Below, in pieces: positions 1-5,529 of a stretch of 5,529 nt of DNA. The position numbers were made by a program, and so were the translations under genes. Position 1 is the stretch's first letter; the number at the start of each line of letters is the position of its first letter. The stretch is from an uncultured Chlamydiae bacterium (GTDB taxonomy: Bacteria; Chlamydiota; Chlamydiia; Chlamydiales; Rhabdochlamydiaceae): positions 1 through 5,529 of the forward strand of contig CAMFJP010000086.1 in the NCBI GenBank assembly GCA_945957075.1, read 5' to 3'. The notes below the pieces were generated by a model. The model ran no database searches. It was not told the DNA's origin and was given only the letters and a program-made list of their open reading frames with translations.

Positions 1-17
1 CCACTCACCCCCCCCTC

Positions 18-1337
18 CTATTGAGAGAAAAACTGGTAAAACTCCTCTCGAGAGCAGAGCTCACGAGTACGCTCTTTTTGAAAAAGACAAGCCTTATTAT
101 AAAGATTTTGTTGAATTTCTTCTAAAAGATTTTCAATACCCTCAATAAATCCATCCACACTGATTTTCACAATCTCTTTATGAGGAGCATCCCTGCGCAT
201 TACGCAAACAACACCCTCAGCAAGATCTCGAGGGCCTATTTCTACGCGAACAGGAACGCCCTTTTTAATCCACTCCCACATCCTATCTCCTGCACGCAAA
301 TCGCGCGTATCCACCTTGACCTGAACAGGGCGGCCTTGATACATAACCGACCCAAGTCTTTTTTGAAGCAGGGCGCACACATCAAGTACAAGAGTCCTGC
401 TCTCTTCTTGATGCATAATAGGAACAATCACGACATGACACGCTGCAATACGAGGCGGCATTACAAGTCCATCATCATCACTATGCGTCATAACAAGCCC
501 GCCAATCATACGAGTTGTCATCCCCCAAGAGGTTGTCCACCCATACTCAAGCCCACCCTCCTTCGTCTGAAACTCAATGCCAGCAGCTTTAGAAAAATTC
601 TGTCCTAAAAAGTGCGACGTCCCAGCTTGCAAAGCCTTCCCATCTTGCATCATCGCTTCAATCGTATACGTCGACACAGCTCCTGGAAACCGCTCCCCTT
701 CCGTCTTCTCCCCACAAATTACAGGCATTGCCAAATATTCATGAGCAAACTTGTAATAAACATCCAGCATCCTAAGCGTCTCTTCTATCGCCTCATCTTT
801 TGTTGCATGTACAGTATGCCCCTCTTGCCACAAAAACTCTGTTGTACGCAAAAAAAGACGCGTGCGCATCTCCCAACGCACAACATTTGCCCATTGATTA
901 ATTAAAAGAGGAAGATCCCTATACGACTTTACCCACTTGGCAAAGGTAGCCCCAATAATTGTTTCAGAAGTGGGCCTTACAACCAAAGGCTCTTCCAAAG
1001 GAGAGGCAGGAACAAGCCCCCCATCAGCCCCCTTATCCAATCGATGGTGGGTTACCACCGCACACTCTTTGGCAAACCCTTCAACATGCTGCGCCTCTTT
1101 TTCCAAAAAACTCAGCGGAATAAACACAGGAAAGTAAGCATTTTGATGTCCTGTTTCTTTGAACATGCCATCTAGCACACGTTGGATATTTTCCCAAATG
1201 GCATACCCCCAAGGCTTAATCACCATACAGCCGCGAACAAAAGAATGTTCTGCTAAATCAGCAACATCTACAACTTGTTGGTACCATTCTGGATAATTCT
1301 CTTCCCGTGTTGGGGAAATCGCCGTCTTCTTGCTCAC
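18..1337 (-). CDS. proS: Prolyl-tRNA synthetase, archaeal/eukaryote-like type, C-terminally short
   Basis: Cytoplasmic class II aminoacyl-tRNA synthetase that charges tRNA-Pro with proline using ATP. The 439-residue product shows the class II core. The motif 1 region spans about residues 36-74. RPTSE (121-125) and motif 2 with R154-W-E and TEFLWQEGHT (166-175) follow, then HFLGQNFS (242-249) and motif 3 GMTTRMIGG (272-280). The anticodon-binding domain starts near HVVIVPI (301-307) and includes VDTRD (342-346) and VEIGPRDL (365-372). The long insertion (editing) domain of the typical bacterial enzyme, between motifs 2 and 3, is absent, so this is the Thermus/archaeal/eukaryotic-like class. 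Members of that class usually have about 455-500 residues and end in a small C-terminal zinc-binding-type domain with a terminal Tyr. Here a TAG at 18-20 ends the protein before that domain. The start is GTG (1335-1337), chosen because AGGAG lies 6 bases upstream and the N-terminus fits the family. The enzyme assignment is firm; completeness of the gene is doubtful. Confidence 0.95.
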   Translation of the reverse strand: MSKKTAISPTREENYPEWYQQVVDVADLAEHSFVRGCMVIKPWGYAIWENIQRVLDGMFKETGHQNAYFPVFIPLSFLEKEAQHVEGFAKECAVVTHHRLDKGADGGLVPASPLEEPLVVRPTSETIIGATFAKWVKSYRDLPLLINQWANVVRWEMRTRLFLRTTEFLWQEGHTVHATKDEAIEETLRMLDVYYKFAHEYLAMPVICGEKTEGERFPGAVSTYTIEAMMQDGKALQAGTSHFLGQNFSKAAGIEFQTKEGGLEYGWTTSWGMTTRMIGGLVMTHSDDDGLVMPPRIAACHVVIVPIMHQEESRTLVLDVCALLQKRLGSVMYQGRPVQVKVDTRDLRAGDRMWEWIKKGVPVRVEIGPRDLAEGVVCVMRRDAPHKEIVKISVDGFIEGIENLLEEIQQNLYNKACLFQKERTRELCSREEFYQFFSQ

Positions 1338-1343
1338 ACAAAA

Positions 1344-1348
1344 CTCCT
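1344..1348 (-). promoter_or_regulatory. Ribosome binding site of proS
   Basis: On the minus strand AGGAG is followed by a 6-base spacer and then GTG (1337-1335). This is a good Shine-Dalgarno sequence and the reason for choosing the non-ATG start. No ATG gives a better family-length N-terminus. Confidence 0.75.
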
Positions 1349-1370
1349 GTAGTGCACACTTTTTGCACCT

Positions 1371-1376
1371 ATTCTA
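1371..1376 (-). promoter_or_regulatory. Possible -10 box of a proS promoter
   Basis: TAGAAT on the minus strand matches TATAAT at 5 of 6 positions and would start transcription near 1364, giving a leader of about 27 bases with the AGGAG site in it. No convincing -35 hexamer lies 16-18 bases upstream, so the call is weak. proS might instead be read from the lipoate-family gene upstream. Confidence 0.3.
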
Positions 1377-1436
1377 CCCAAACCCCCTAATACCAAACAC
1401 GGAAAATAAATTAGAATTCTTCTGAAACCTAAATTG

Positions 1437-1458
1437 TGGTATAACCCACATTATACCA
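1437..1458 (-). repeat. Inverted repeat overlapping the stop codon of the lipoate-family gene
   Basis: A perfect 8-base inverted repeat, TGGTATAA and TTATACCA, is separated by a 6-base loop. On the minus strand it includes the last codons and the TAA stop (1451-1453) of the lipoate-family gene. The stem is A/T-rich and no U-run follows, so it is not a classical intrinsic terminator. It could be a weak terminator, an RNA-stabilising hairpin or chance. The rest of the 113-base spacer up to proS shows nothing clearer. Confidence 0.35.
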
Positions 1459-2155
1459 AGCTTAGGCTTTGCTGAAGGTAAGAGCAAAAAAGCTGCTCAA
1501 GAGCTAGTTGAACCTGTGTTTTTGTCATACGGACGTTCTCTAAAAGAGGATAAGTACTAGCGTACATCGCCTCTTTAATGCGCGTTCCAGGAAGCAAAAT
1601 CGCATCTAAAAGCGCACTATCTGGAAGCTGCAAGGCAATCGTTCCCTGATGTAAAAAACCCTCTTTTGTTTTCCTTTGCGCTGCCCCGGCTATTTTCTTT
1701 CCATGCAAAACAACATCATACTTTGTTGGCCGCGCCATACAAAATCGAGCACAAGCACCATCAAAGGCTTCCATATCCTCAGGAATTAGCAAAAGACCAT
1801 TCATCCCCATAAACTCATCCACAGAACGCCGCACAGATTCATTAATAAGAAAATAATTCTCCATCGTACTTCTCATATAAGCTTTCGGGACAAGAACAGA
1901 AAAAGCCATATCCCACATATGAAACACAAGCCCCCCTCCAGTCGGCCGCTTGGCAAGATCAATACCAAACGCTTCAACCTGAGTCATATCAAGATAGTCT
2001 TCGGGCCTTACAAAATGCCCATATGTGATACTCGGCCTTTTCCACTCATAAAACCGGACACTCACCTCACTTTCTCCACCTATAGCACCCAGCAAAGCCG
2101 CATCCAGGCGCATATTTTCCTCAGCACCCCTTATCCCATCTCTTAACAGCTTCAT
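1451..2155 (-). CDS. lplA: Lipoate/octanoate protein ligase or transferase family protein (LplA-like, single domain)
   Basis: Member of the biotin/lipoate ligase-LipB fold family, which attaches lipoate or octanoate to a lysine of lipoyl domains (E2 subunits, GcvH). The 234-residue protein has LYxW-like FYEW (35-38), followed by PSITYGHF (41-48). The binding-loop motif RPTGGGLVFH is at 70-79. YDVVLHGKKIAGAAQR (146-161) carries the family Lys (K154) that contacts the acyl-adenylate carbonyl, and HQGT is at 169-172. C139, in the pattern C-x3-P-x2-Y-D, aligns with the catalytic Cys of LipM/LipL amidotransferases as I recall them, so ligase against amidotransferase is open. The C-terminal accessory domain of E. 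coli LplA is missing. The frame is open up to 2332, but that would run into clpC on the other strand. ATG at 2153-2155 is preferred because GGAAAGGGG lies just upstream; an in-frame ATG at 2168-2170 lacks such a site. Chlamydial genomes carry an lplA-like gene (CT285) beside clpC, which supports the call. The symbol is provisional. Confidence 0.85.
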   Translation of the reverse strand: MKLLRDGIRGAEENMRLDAALLGAIGGESEVSVRFYEWKRPSITYGHFVRPEDYLDMTQVEAFGIDLAKRPTGGGLVFHMWDMAFSVLVPKAYMRSTMENYFLINESVRRSVDEFMGMNGLLLIPEDMEAFDGACARFCMARPTKYDVVLHGKKIAGAAQRKTKEGFLHQGTIALQLPDSALLDAILLPGTRIKEAMYASTYPLLENVRMTKTQVQLALEQLFCSYLQQSLSLV

Positions 2156-2159
2156 AAAA

Positions 2160-2168
2160 CCCCTTTCC
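2160..2168 (-). promoter_or_regulatory. Ribosome binding site of the lipoate-family gene
   Basis: GGAAAGGGG on the minus strand, four bases before ATG 2155-2153. The purine-rich AAGG core is about 6 bases from the start codon. It supports this start over the longer open frame and over the ATG at 2170. Confidence 0.55.
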
Positions 2169-2192
2169 ATTCCATAGTACAAACCCAGCAAT

Positions 2193-2221
2193 TTGCCAAA
2201 AAGACAAAAAGCATCTAGACT
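2193..2221 (+). promoter_or_regulatory. Probable sigma-70/sigma-66-type promoter of clpC-mnmA
   Basis: TTGCCA at 2193-2198 (5 of 6 to TTGACA), a 17-base spacer, and TAGACT at 2216-2221 (4 of 6 to TATAAT). This would start transcription near 2228, leaving a leader of about 30 bases with the ribosome binding site. The spacer also has to serve the divergent lipoate-family gene. On that strand only a weak TACTAT (2174-2179) is visible. No CIRCE-like GAGTGCTAA/TTAGCACTC repeat is present, so HrcA control is not indicated. Confidence 0.45.
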
Positions 2222-2244
2222 GAGGTACAAAGAACAAGAGCTGT

Positions 2245-2250
2245 AAGAGG
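2245..2250 (+). promoter_or_regulatory. Ribosome binding site of clpC
   Basis: AAGAGG ends 7 bases before the ATG at 2258-2260. It is a near match to the Shine-Dalgarno consensus and fixes the clpC start, whose product begins with the typical MFDKFT. Confidence 0.75.
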
Positions 2251-2257
2251 CTATCTT

Positions 2258-4768
2258 ATGTTTGATAAATTTACCAATCGCGCAAAACAGGTCATTAAGC
2301 TTGCAAAAAAAGAGGCGCAAAGACTCAATCACAATTACTTAGGAACAGAACACGTCCTTCTTGGTCTATTAAAATTAGGACAAGGAATCGCTGTAAATGT
2401 ATTAAGAAATTTGAATCTTGACTACGAAACCGTGCGGATCGAAGTCGAACGTCTTGTTGGCTTTGGCCCTGAAATCCAAGTCTACGGCGATCCAGCTCTT
2501 ACAGCAAAAGTAAAAAAAGTTTTTGAAAACGCCAACGAAGAGGCCGCTGCCCTCAATCATAACTATGTCGGCACAGAACACCTACTTCTTGCCCTTCTAA
2601 GACAAACAGATGGCGTTGCCGCCCAGGTCCTAGAAATCCTAAACATCAAACCCAAAGATGTACGCAAAGAGGTTCTGCGCGAGCTTGAAACCTTTAATCT
2701 ACAACTTCCCCCAATGGGCATGTCTGGAAGCGGCTCTACAGCTGGTAAAACGCAAGATAAAGGCATGACGGCCGATAAAATGCCAGCTCTAAAAGCCTAC
2801 GGCCATGATCTCACAGAGATGTGCAAAGAGGGCAAGTTAGATCCTGTTATTGGCAGAAAAGAAGAAGTTGAAAGGCTTATCCTTATCTTATGCCGAAGAA
2901 GAAAAAACAACCCCGTCCTTATTGGCGAAGCAGGGGTTGGAAAAACAGCGATTGTAGAGGGGCTTGCCCATGCCATCGTAAAAGGTGAGGTCCCCGAACA
3001 TCTAGCTAAGAAAAAACTCATTGCCCTCGATCTTACTCTTATGATTGCTGGAACAAAATATCGAGGACAATTTGAAGAGCGCATCAAAGCTGTCATGGAT
3101 GAAATCAAAAAGCATGGCAACATCCTTCTTTTCATCGACGAGCTCCATACAATCGTAGGAGCTGGGGCTGCCGAAGGGGCCATTGACGCCTCAAATATTT
3201 TAAAGCCCCCTCTTTCTCGCGGGGAAATTCAATGCATTGGTGCTACAACCCTCGGAGAGTACCGCCAAATAGAAAAAGACGCCGCCTTAGAAAGACGCTT
3301 CCAAACCATTCTTGTATCCCCCCCCTCCCAAGAAGAGGCCGTTGAAATCCTCATGGGACTCAAACCAAAATATGAAGAGCACCATAAATGTATCTACACA
3401 GAAGCCTCCATCTACAGCGCAGTCCGTCTTTCAGATAGATACATCACAGGACGCTTTCTACCCGATAAAGCCATCGACCTTATCGACGAAGCTGGCGCCC
3501 AAGCGCGTATTGGATCCATGCACCCACCTCAAGGCATCGCAAAGCTAGAGGCAGACATCGAAGAAGTGCGCGTGGGGAAAGAGACCGCCATTAACAAACA
3601 AGAATACGAAAAAGCAGCAAAACTACGCGATAAAGAGCGCCTTTTACGCGAAGACCTACAAAAAATTCTTGCGGAATGGGAAAGCAAAAAAGAGGAACAT
3701 AGAGTCGTTGTCGATGAAGAAGAAATAGCCGCCATTGTCTCAAGACAAACCCATGTTCCCATTACAAGATTGACAGAGGGAGAAACTGCCAAGGTCCTCC
3801 GCATGGAAGATCTACTCAAAAATACAGTAATTGGACAAGACGACGCAGTCAGCATCGTATGCAGAGCCATCCGCCGCAGCAGAGCAGATATTAAAGACCC
3901 AAGAAGACCCATCGGTGCCTTCCTCTTTTTAGGGCCAACGGGCGTTGGAAAAACCCTTGTTGCCAAACAGCTTGCAGTCAATATGTTTGGAGGGGAAGAC
4001 GCCCTAATTCAAGTCGACATGTCCGAATATATGGAAAAATTTGCAGTAAGCCGCATGACAGGATCTCCTCCAGGATACGTTGGGCACGAAGAGGGAGGAC
4101 AACTTACAGAGCAGGTGCGCAGAAGACCCTACTGCGTCGTACTATTTGACGAAATTGAAAAAGCGCACCCAGACGTTATGAATCTACTTTTACAGATCTT
4201 AGAAGAGGGCAGACTCACCGATTCCTTAGGAAGAAAAGTAGACTTTCGCAATACGATTATCATCATGACATCCAACCTTGGCGCCGACCTCATCCGCAAA
4301 TCGTCAGAAGTTGGATTTGGCGCTACAGAAGGCATGCTCGACTATAAAGCCATGCGCGCTAAAATCGATGAAGCCGTCAAAAAAGGCTTTAAGCCTGAAT
4401 TTATCAACCGTCTTGACGATATCGTCATCTTCCATCCTCTAGACAAAACCCACCTTCTACAGGTAATTGACCTTGAAGTAAAAAAAGTGCTATCCCGCTT
4501 AGAGCGCAAACACATCTTCATACAACTCGACCAAAAAGCCAAAGACCTCCTTGTATCCAAAGGCTTTCAACCAGAAATGGGAGCACGTCCACTGCGCCGG
4601 GTAGTAGAACAATATCTCGAAGACCCTCTTGCAGAAAAACTCCTCCTTAACCCTGGCAAGGGCGGCAGCTGGCTTGTATCTGCAGAGGGAGACAAACTCA
4701 CATTTACAGATCACATCACCCCACCTCATGACGCTGCAAACAATATGACCCTCGCATCGAAAACATGA
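2258..4768 (+). CDS. clpC: ATP-dependent Clp protease ATP-binding subunit ClpC
   Basis: Cytoplasmic hexameric Hsp100/AAA+ unfoldase that threads substrates into ClpP. The 836 residues are close to the usual 810-855. Two Clp-N repeats open the protein, centred on GTEHVLLGLL (29-38) and GTEHLLLALL (105-114). E31 and E107 match the Glu pair that reads phosphoarginine in Bacillus ClpC. A Ser/Gly-rich linker (about 150-175) leads to D1. D1 has Walker A GEAGVGKT (223-230), pore loop KYRG (267-270), Walker B ILLFIDE (289-295) and Arg pair R346-R347. A short UVR-type coiled-coil middle domain (about 428-478) follows; it separates ClpC from ClpA, which lacks it, and ClpB, whose version is longer. D2 has Walker A GPTGVGKT (559-566), pore GYVG (606-609), Walker B VVLFDE (627-632), Arg finger R718 in EFINRLD, and sensor 2 GARPLRR (775-781). 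VGFG (685-688) is the expected ClpP-docking loop. D1 is slightly unusual: KPPLSRG replaces KPALARG, and one residue is missing in LGEYRQIEKD. The stop overlaps the mnmA start. Confidence 0.98.
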   Translation: MFDKFTNRAKQVIKLAKKEAQRLNHNYLGTEHVLLGLLKLGQGIAVNVLRNLNLDYETVRIEVERLVGFGPEIQVYGDPALTAKVKKVFENANEEAAALNHNYVGTEHLLLALLRQTDGVAAQVLEILNIKPKDVRKEVLRELETFNLQLPPMGMSGSGSTAGKTQDKGMTADKMPALKAYGHDLTEMCKEGKLDPVIGRKEEVERLILILCRRRKNNPVLIGEAGVGKTAIVEGLAHAIVKGEVPEHLAKKKLIALDLTLMIAGTKYRGQFEERIKAVMDEIKKHGNILLFIDELHTIVGAGAAEGAIDASNILKPPLSRGEIQCIGATTLGEYRQIEKDAALERRFQTILVSPPSQEEAVEILMGLKPKYEEHHKCIYTEASIYSAVRLSDRYITGRFLPDKAIDLIDEAGAQARIGSMHPPQGIAKLEADIEEVRVGKETAINKQEYEKAAKLRDKERLLREDLQKILAEWESKKEEHRVVVDEEEIAAIVSRQTHVPITRLTEGETAKVLRMEDLLKNTVIGQDDAVSIVCRAIRRSRADIKDPRRPIGAFLFLGPTGVGKTLVAKQLAVNMFGGEDALIQVDMSEYMEKFAVSRMTGSPPGYVGHEEGGQLTEQVRRRPYCVVLFDEIEKAHPDVMNLLLQILEEGRLTDSLGRKVDFRNTIIIMTSNLGADLIRKSSEVGFGATEGMLDYKAMRAKIDEAVKKGFKPEFINRLDDIVIFHPLDKTHLLQVIDLEVKKVLSRLERKHIFIQLDQKAKDLLVSKGFQPEMGARPLRRVVEQYLEDPLAEKLLLNPGKGGSWLVSAEGDKLTFTDHITPPHDAANNMTLASKT
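3318..3325 (+). repeat. Eight-C homopolymer inside clpC
   Basis: Eight consecutive C bases encode part of S354-P355-P356-S357 in the ClpC D1 module. The same 11-base string (eight C then TCC) also occurs at 8-18, just beyond the proS stop. It is a possible slippage site. The frame is intact here and the Pro-Pro-Ser stretch is normal for the family. Confidence 0.6.
4765..4768 (+). promoter_or_regulatory. ATGA start/stop overlap of clpC and mnmA
   Basis: The mnmA ATG (4765-4767) overlaps the clpC TGA (4766-4768). No Shine-Dalgarno sequence is obvious in the 15 bases upstream. Translation of mnmA is therefore likely to be coupled to termination on clpC. Confidence 0.7.
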
Positions 4769-5529
4769 AAACTGTTGTTATAGGCATGTCAGGCGGCGTA
4801 GATTCCTCTGTGGCCGCCCTCCTTCTAAAACAGCAAGGCATGCGCGTCATCGGCCTTTTCATGAAAAATTGGGAGGAAGAAGATGCGCAAGGAACCTGCA
4901 CAGCCTCAAAAGACTACGCCGATGTGGAAAGAGTATGCGCCCATTTGGACATCCCTCACTACACCGTAAATTTTACAAAAACATATAAAGAAGAGGTCTT
5001 TTCCCATTTTTTAGAAGAGCTACGTGCAGGGTATACCCCAAACCCAGACATCCTATGTAACCGAGAAATCAAATTTAAAGTCCTTCTAGAAAAAGCTCTA
5101 TCACTTGGAGCCGATTACCTTGCAACCGGCCACTACTGCCGCAAAGAAAAAAAAGACACCTGGCATCTTTTACGCGGCAAAGACCCCGGAAAAGACCAAA
5201 GCTATTTCCTCTATACACTATCTCAATACGCCCTAGAAAAAACCCTTTTTCCTATCGGGAATTTACATAAAAAAGAGGTCAGAGCCATTGCCAAAGCCCA
5301 CGGACTGCCCACAGCAGAAAAAAAAGACAGCACCGGCATCTGTTTCATCGGCAAACGCAATTTCAAACAATTTATTAAAGACTACATCCCGTTTCACAAA
5401 GGCCCACTTGAAACCCTGTGCGGGACATGCATCGGAACCCATGAGGGATCAGCCTACTACACCATAGGACAGCGCAAAGGCCTAGGGATTGGAGGTCAGG
5501 GCAAAGCCTGGTTTGTTGTTGGCAAAGAT
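4765..5529 (+). CDS. mnmA: tRNA-specific 2-thiouridylase MnmA, 3' end beyond the window
   Basis: Cytoplasmic enzyme that adenylates and then thiolates the 2-position of wobble U34 in tRNA-Lys, -Glu and -Gln, taking sulfur from a cysteine desulfurase relay. The window holds 255 codons with no stop; the family has about 360-380, so roughly 100 C-terminal residues are outside. The N-terminal PP-loop SGGVDSS (9-15) binds ATP. GLFMKNWEEED (30-40) and TPNPDILCNREIKFK (91-105) are classic signatures. C98 in the CN-x-x-IKF motif and C193 in DSTGICFIG (188-196) are the two catalytic cysteines, equivalent to C102 and C199 of E. coli. TGHY (121-124), KDQSYFLY (143-150) and TIGQRKGLGIGG (233-244, start of the tRNA-contacting central domain) also match. 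The start is the ATG overlapping the clpC stop, since MKTVVIGMSGGVDSS is the normal beginning. In Chlamydia trachomatis the same clpC-mnmA order is known (CT286-CT287, older name trmU). All catalytic residues that fall within the window are intact. Confidence 0.97.
   Translation, partial: MKTVVIGMSGGVDSSVAALLLKQQGMRVIGLFMKNWEEEDAQGTCTASKDYADVERVCAHLDIPHYTVNFTKTYKEEVFSHFLEELRAGYTPNPDILCNREIKFKVLLEKALSLGADYLATGHYCRKEKKDTWHLLRGKDPGKDQSYFLYTLSQYALEKTLFPIGNLHKKEVRAIAKAHGLPTAEKKDSTGICFIGKRNFKQFIKDYIPFHKGPLETLCGTCIGTHEGSAYYTIGQRKGLGIGGQGKAWFVVGKD

Noticed and set aside
180..608. 142-codon open frame on the plus strand opposite proS
   Set aside because: It lies wholly antisense to a clearly coding region, has no recognisable domain, and its composition looks like a shadow of the proS codons.
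1338..1450. Rho-independent terminator or small RNA between the two minus-strand genes
   Set aside because: Apart from the A/T-rich hairpin at the stop codon, no G/C-rich stem followed by a U-run could be found on either strand.
2156..2257. CIRCE/HrcA operator in front of clpC
   Set aside because: No GAGTGCTAA/TTAGCACTC inverted repeat is present in the spacer.
2156..2332. 59-residue N-terminal extension of the lipoate-family frame
   Set aside because: It would overlap the clpC start and promoter on the other strand. The extension has no family similarity, and a good ribosome binding site sits just before the ATG at 2155.
2797..3183. 128-codon open frame on the minus strand opposite clpC
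   Set aside because: Antisense shadow of the conserved D1 region, with no independent coding evidence.
3529..3981. 150-codon open frame on the minus strand opposite clpC
   Set aside because: Ser/Arg-rich translation typical of an antisense shadow, lying within a full-length conserved clpC; no ribosome binding site or domain recognised.

Overview
The window carries four protein genes with short spacers and no RNA genes, mobile elements or CRISPR arrays. Two genes lie on the minus strand: a prolyl-tRNA synthetase (proS, 18-1337) and, upstream of it in the direction of transcription, a lipoate/octanoate transferase-family protein (1451-2155). Two lie on the plus strand: the AAA+ unfoldase ClpC (2258-4768) and the 5' two thirds of the tRNA 2-thiouridylase gene mnmA (4765 to the window edge). 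The two pairs diverge from a 102-base spacer at 2156-2257 that holds a plausible sigma-70-type promoter for clpC.

The best guess for the source is a member of the Chlamydiota, probably outside Chlamydiaceae. The order lplA-like, clpC, mnmA recalls the Chlamydia trachomatis order CT285 (lplA-like), CT286 (clpC), CT287 (trmU/mnmA). ClpC also has details I recall from chlamydial ClpC, such as a His after GYVG in the D2 pore loop and RKS-x-x-VGFG at the ClpP-binding loop. This rests on memory of gene order and sequence style, not on a search. The base composition is moderate by eye, with many C-rich codons and some C homopolymers on the plus strand.

Functionally these are housekeeping genes: charging of tRNA-Pro, lipoylation of 2-oxoacid dehydrogenase or glycine-cleavage proteins, ATP-driven protein unfolding for ClpP, and thiolation of wobble U34 in Lys/Glu/Gln tRNAs. 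clpC and mnmA overlap by four bases (ATGA) and are almost certainly co-transcribed. The lipoate-family gene and proS may share a transcript, although a 113-base spacer with its own possible promoter separates them.

I see no previously undescribed system here. The points worth a second look are the proS reading frame, which stops about 40-60 residues early with an in-frame continuation resembling the missing domain; a lipoate-family enzyme with both the ligase-type Lys and a LipM/LipL-type Cys; unusual residues in the ClpC D1 module; and an 8-C tract inside clpC.
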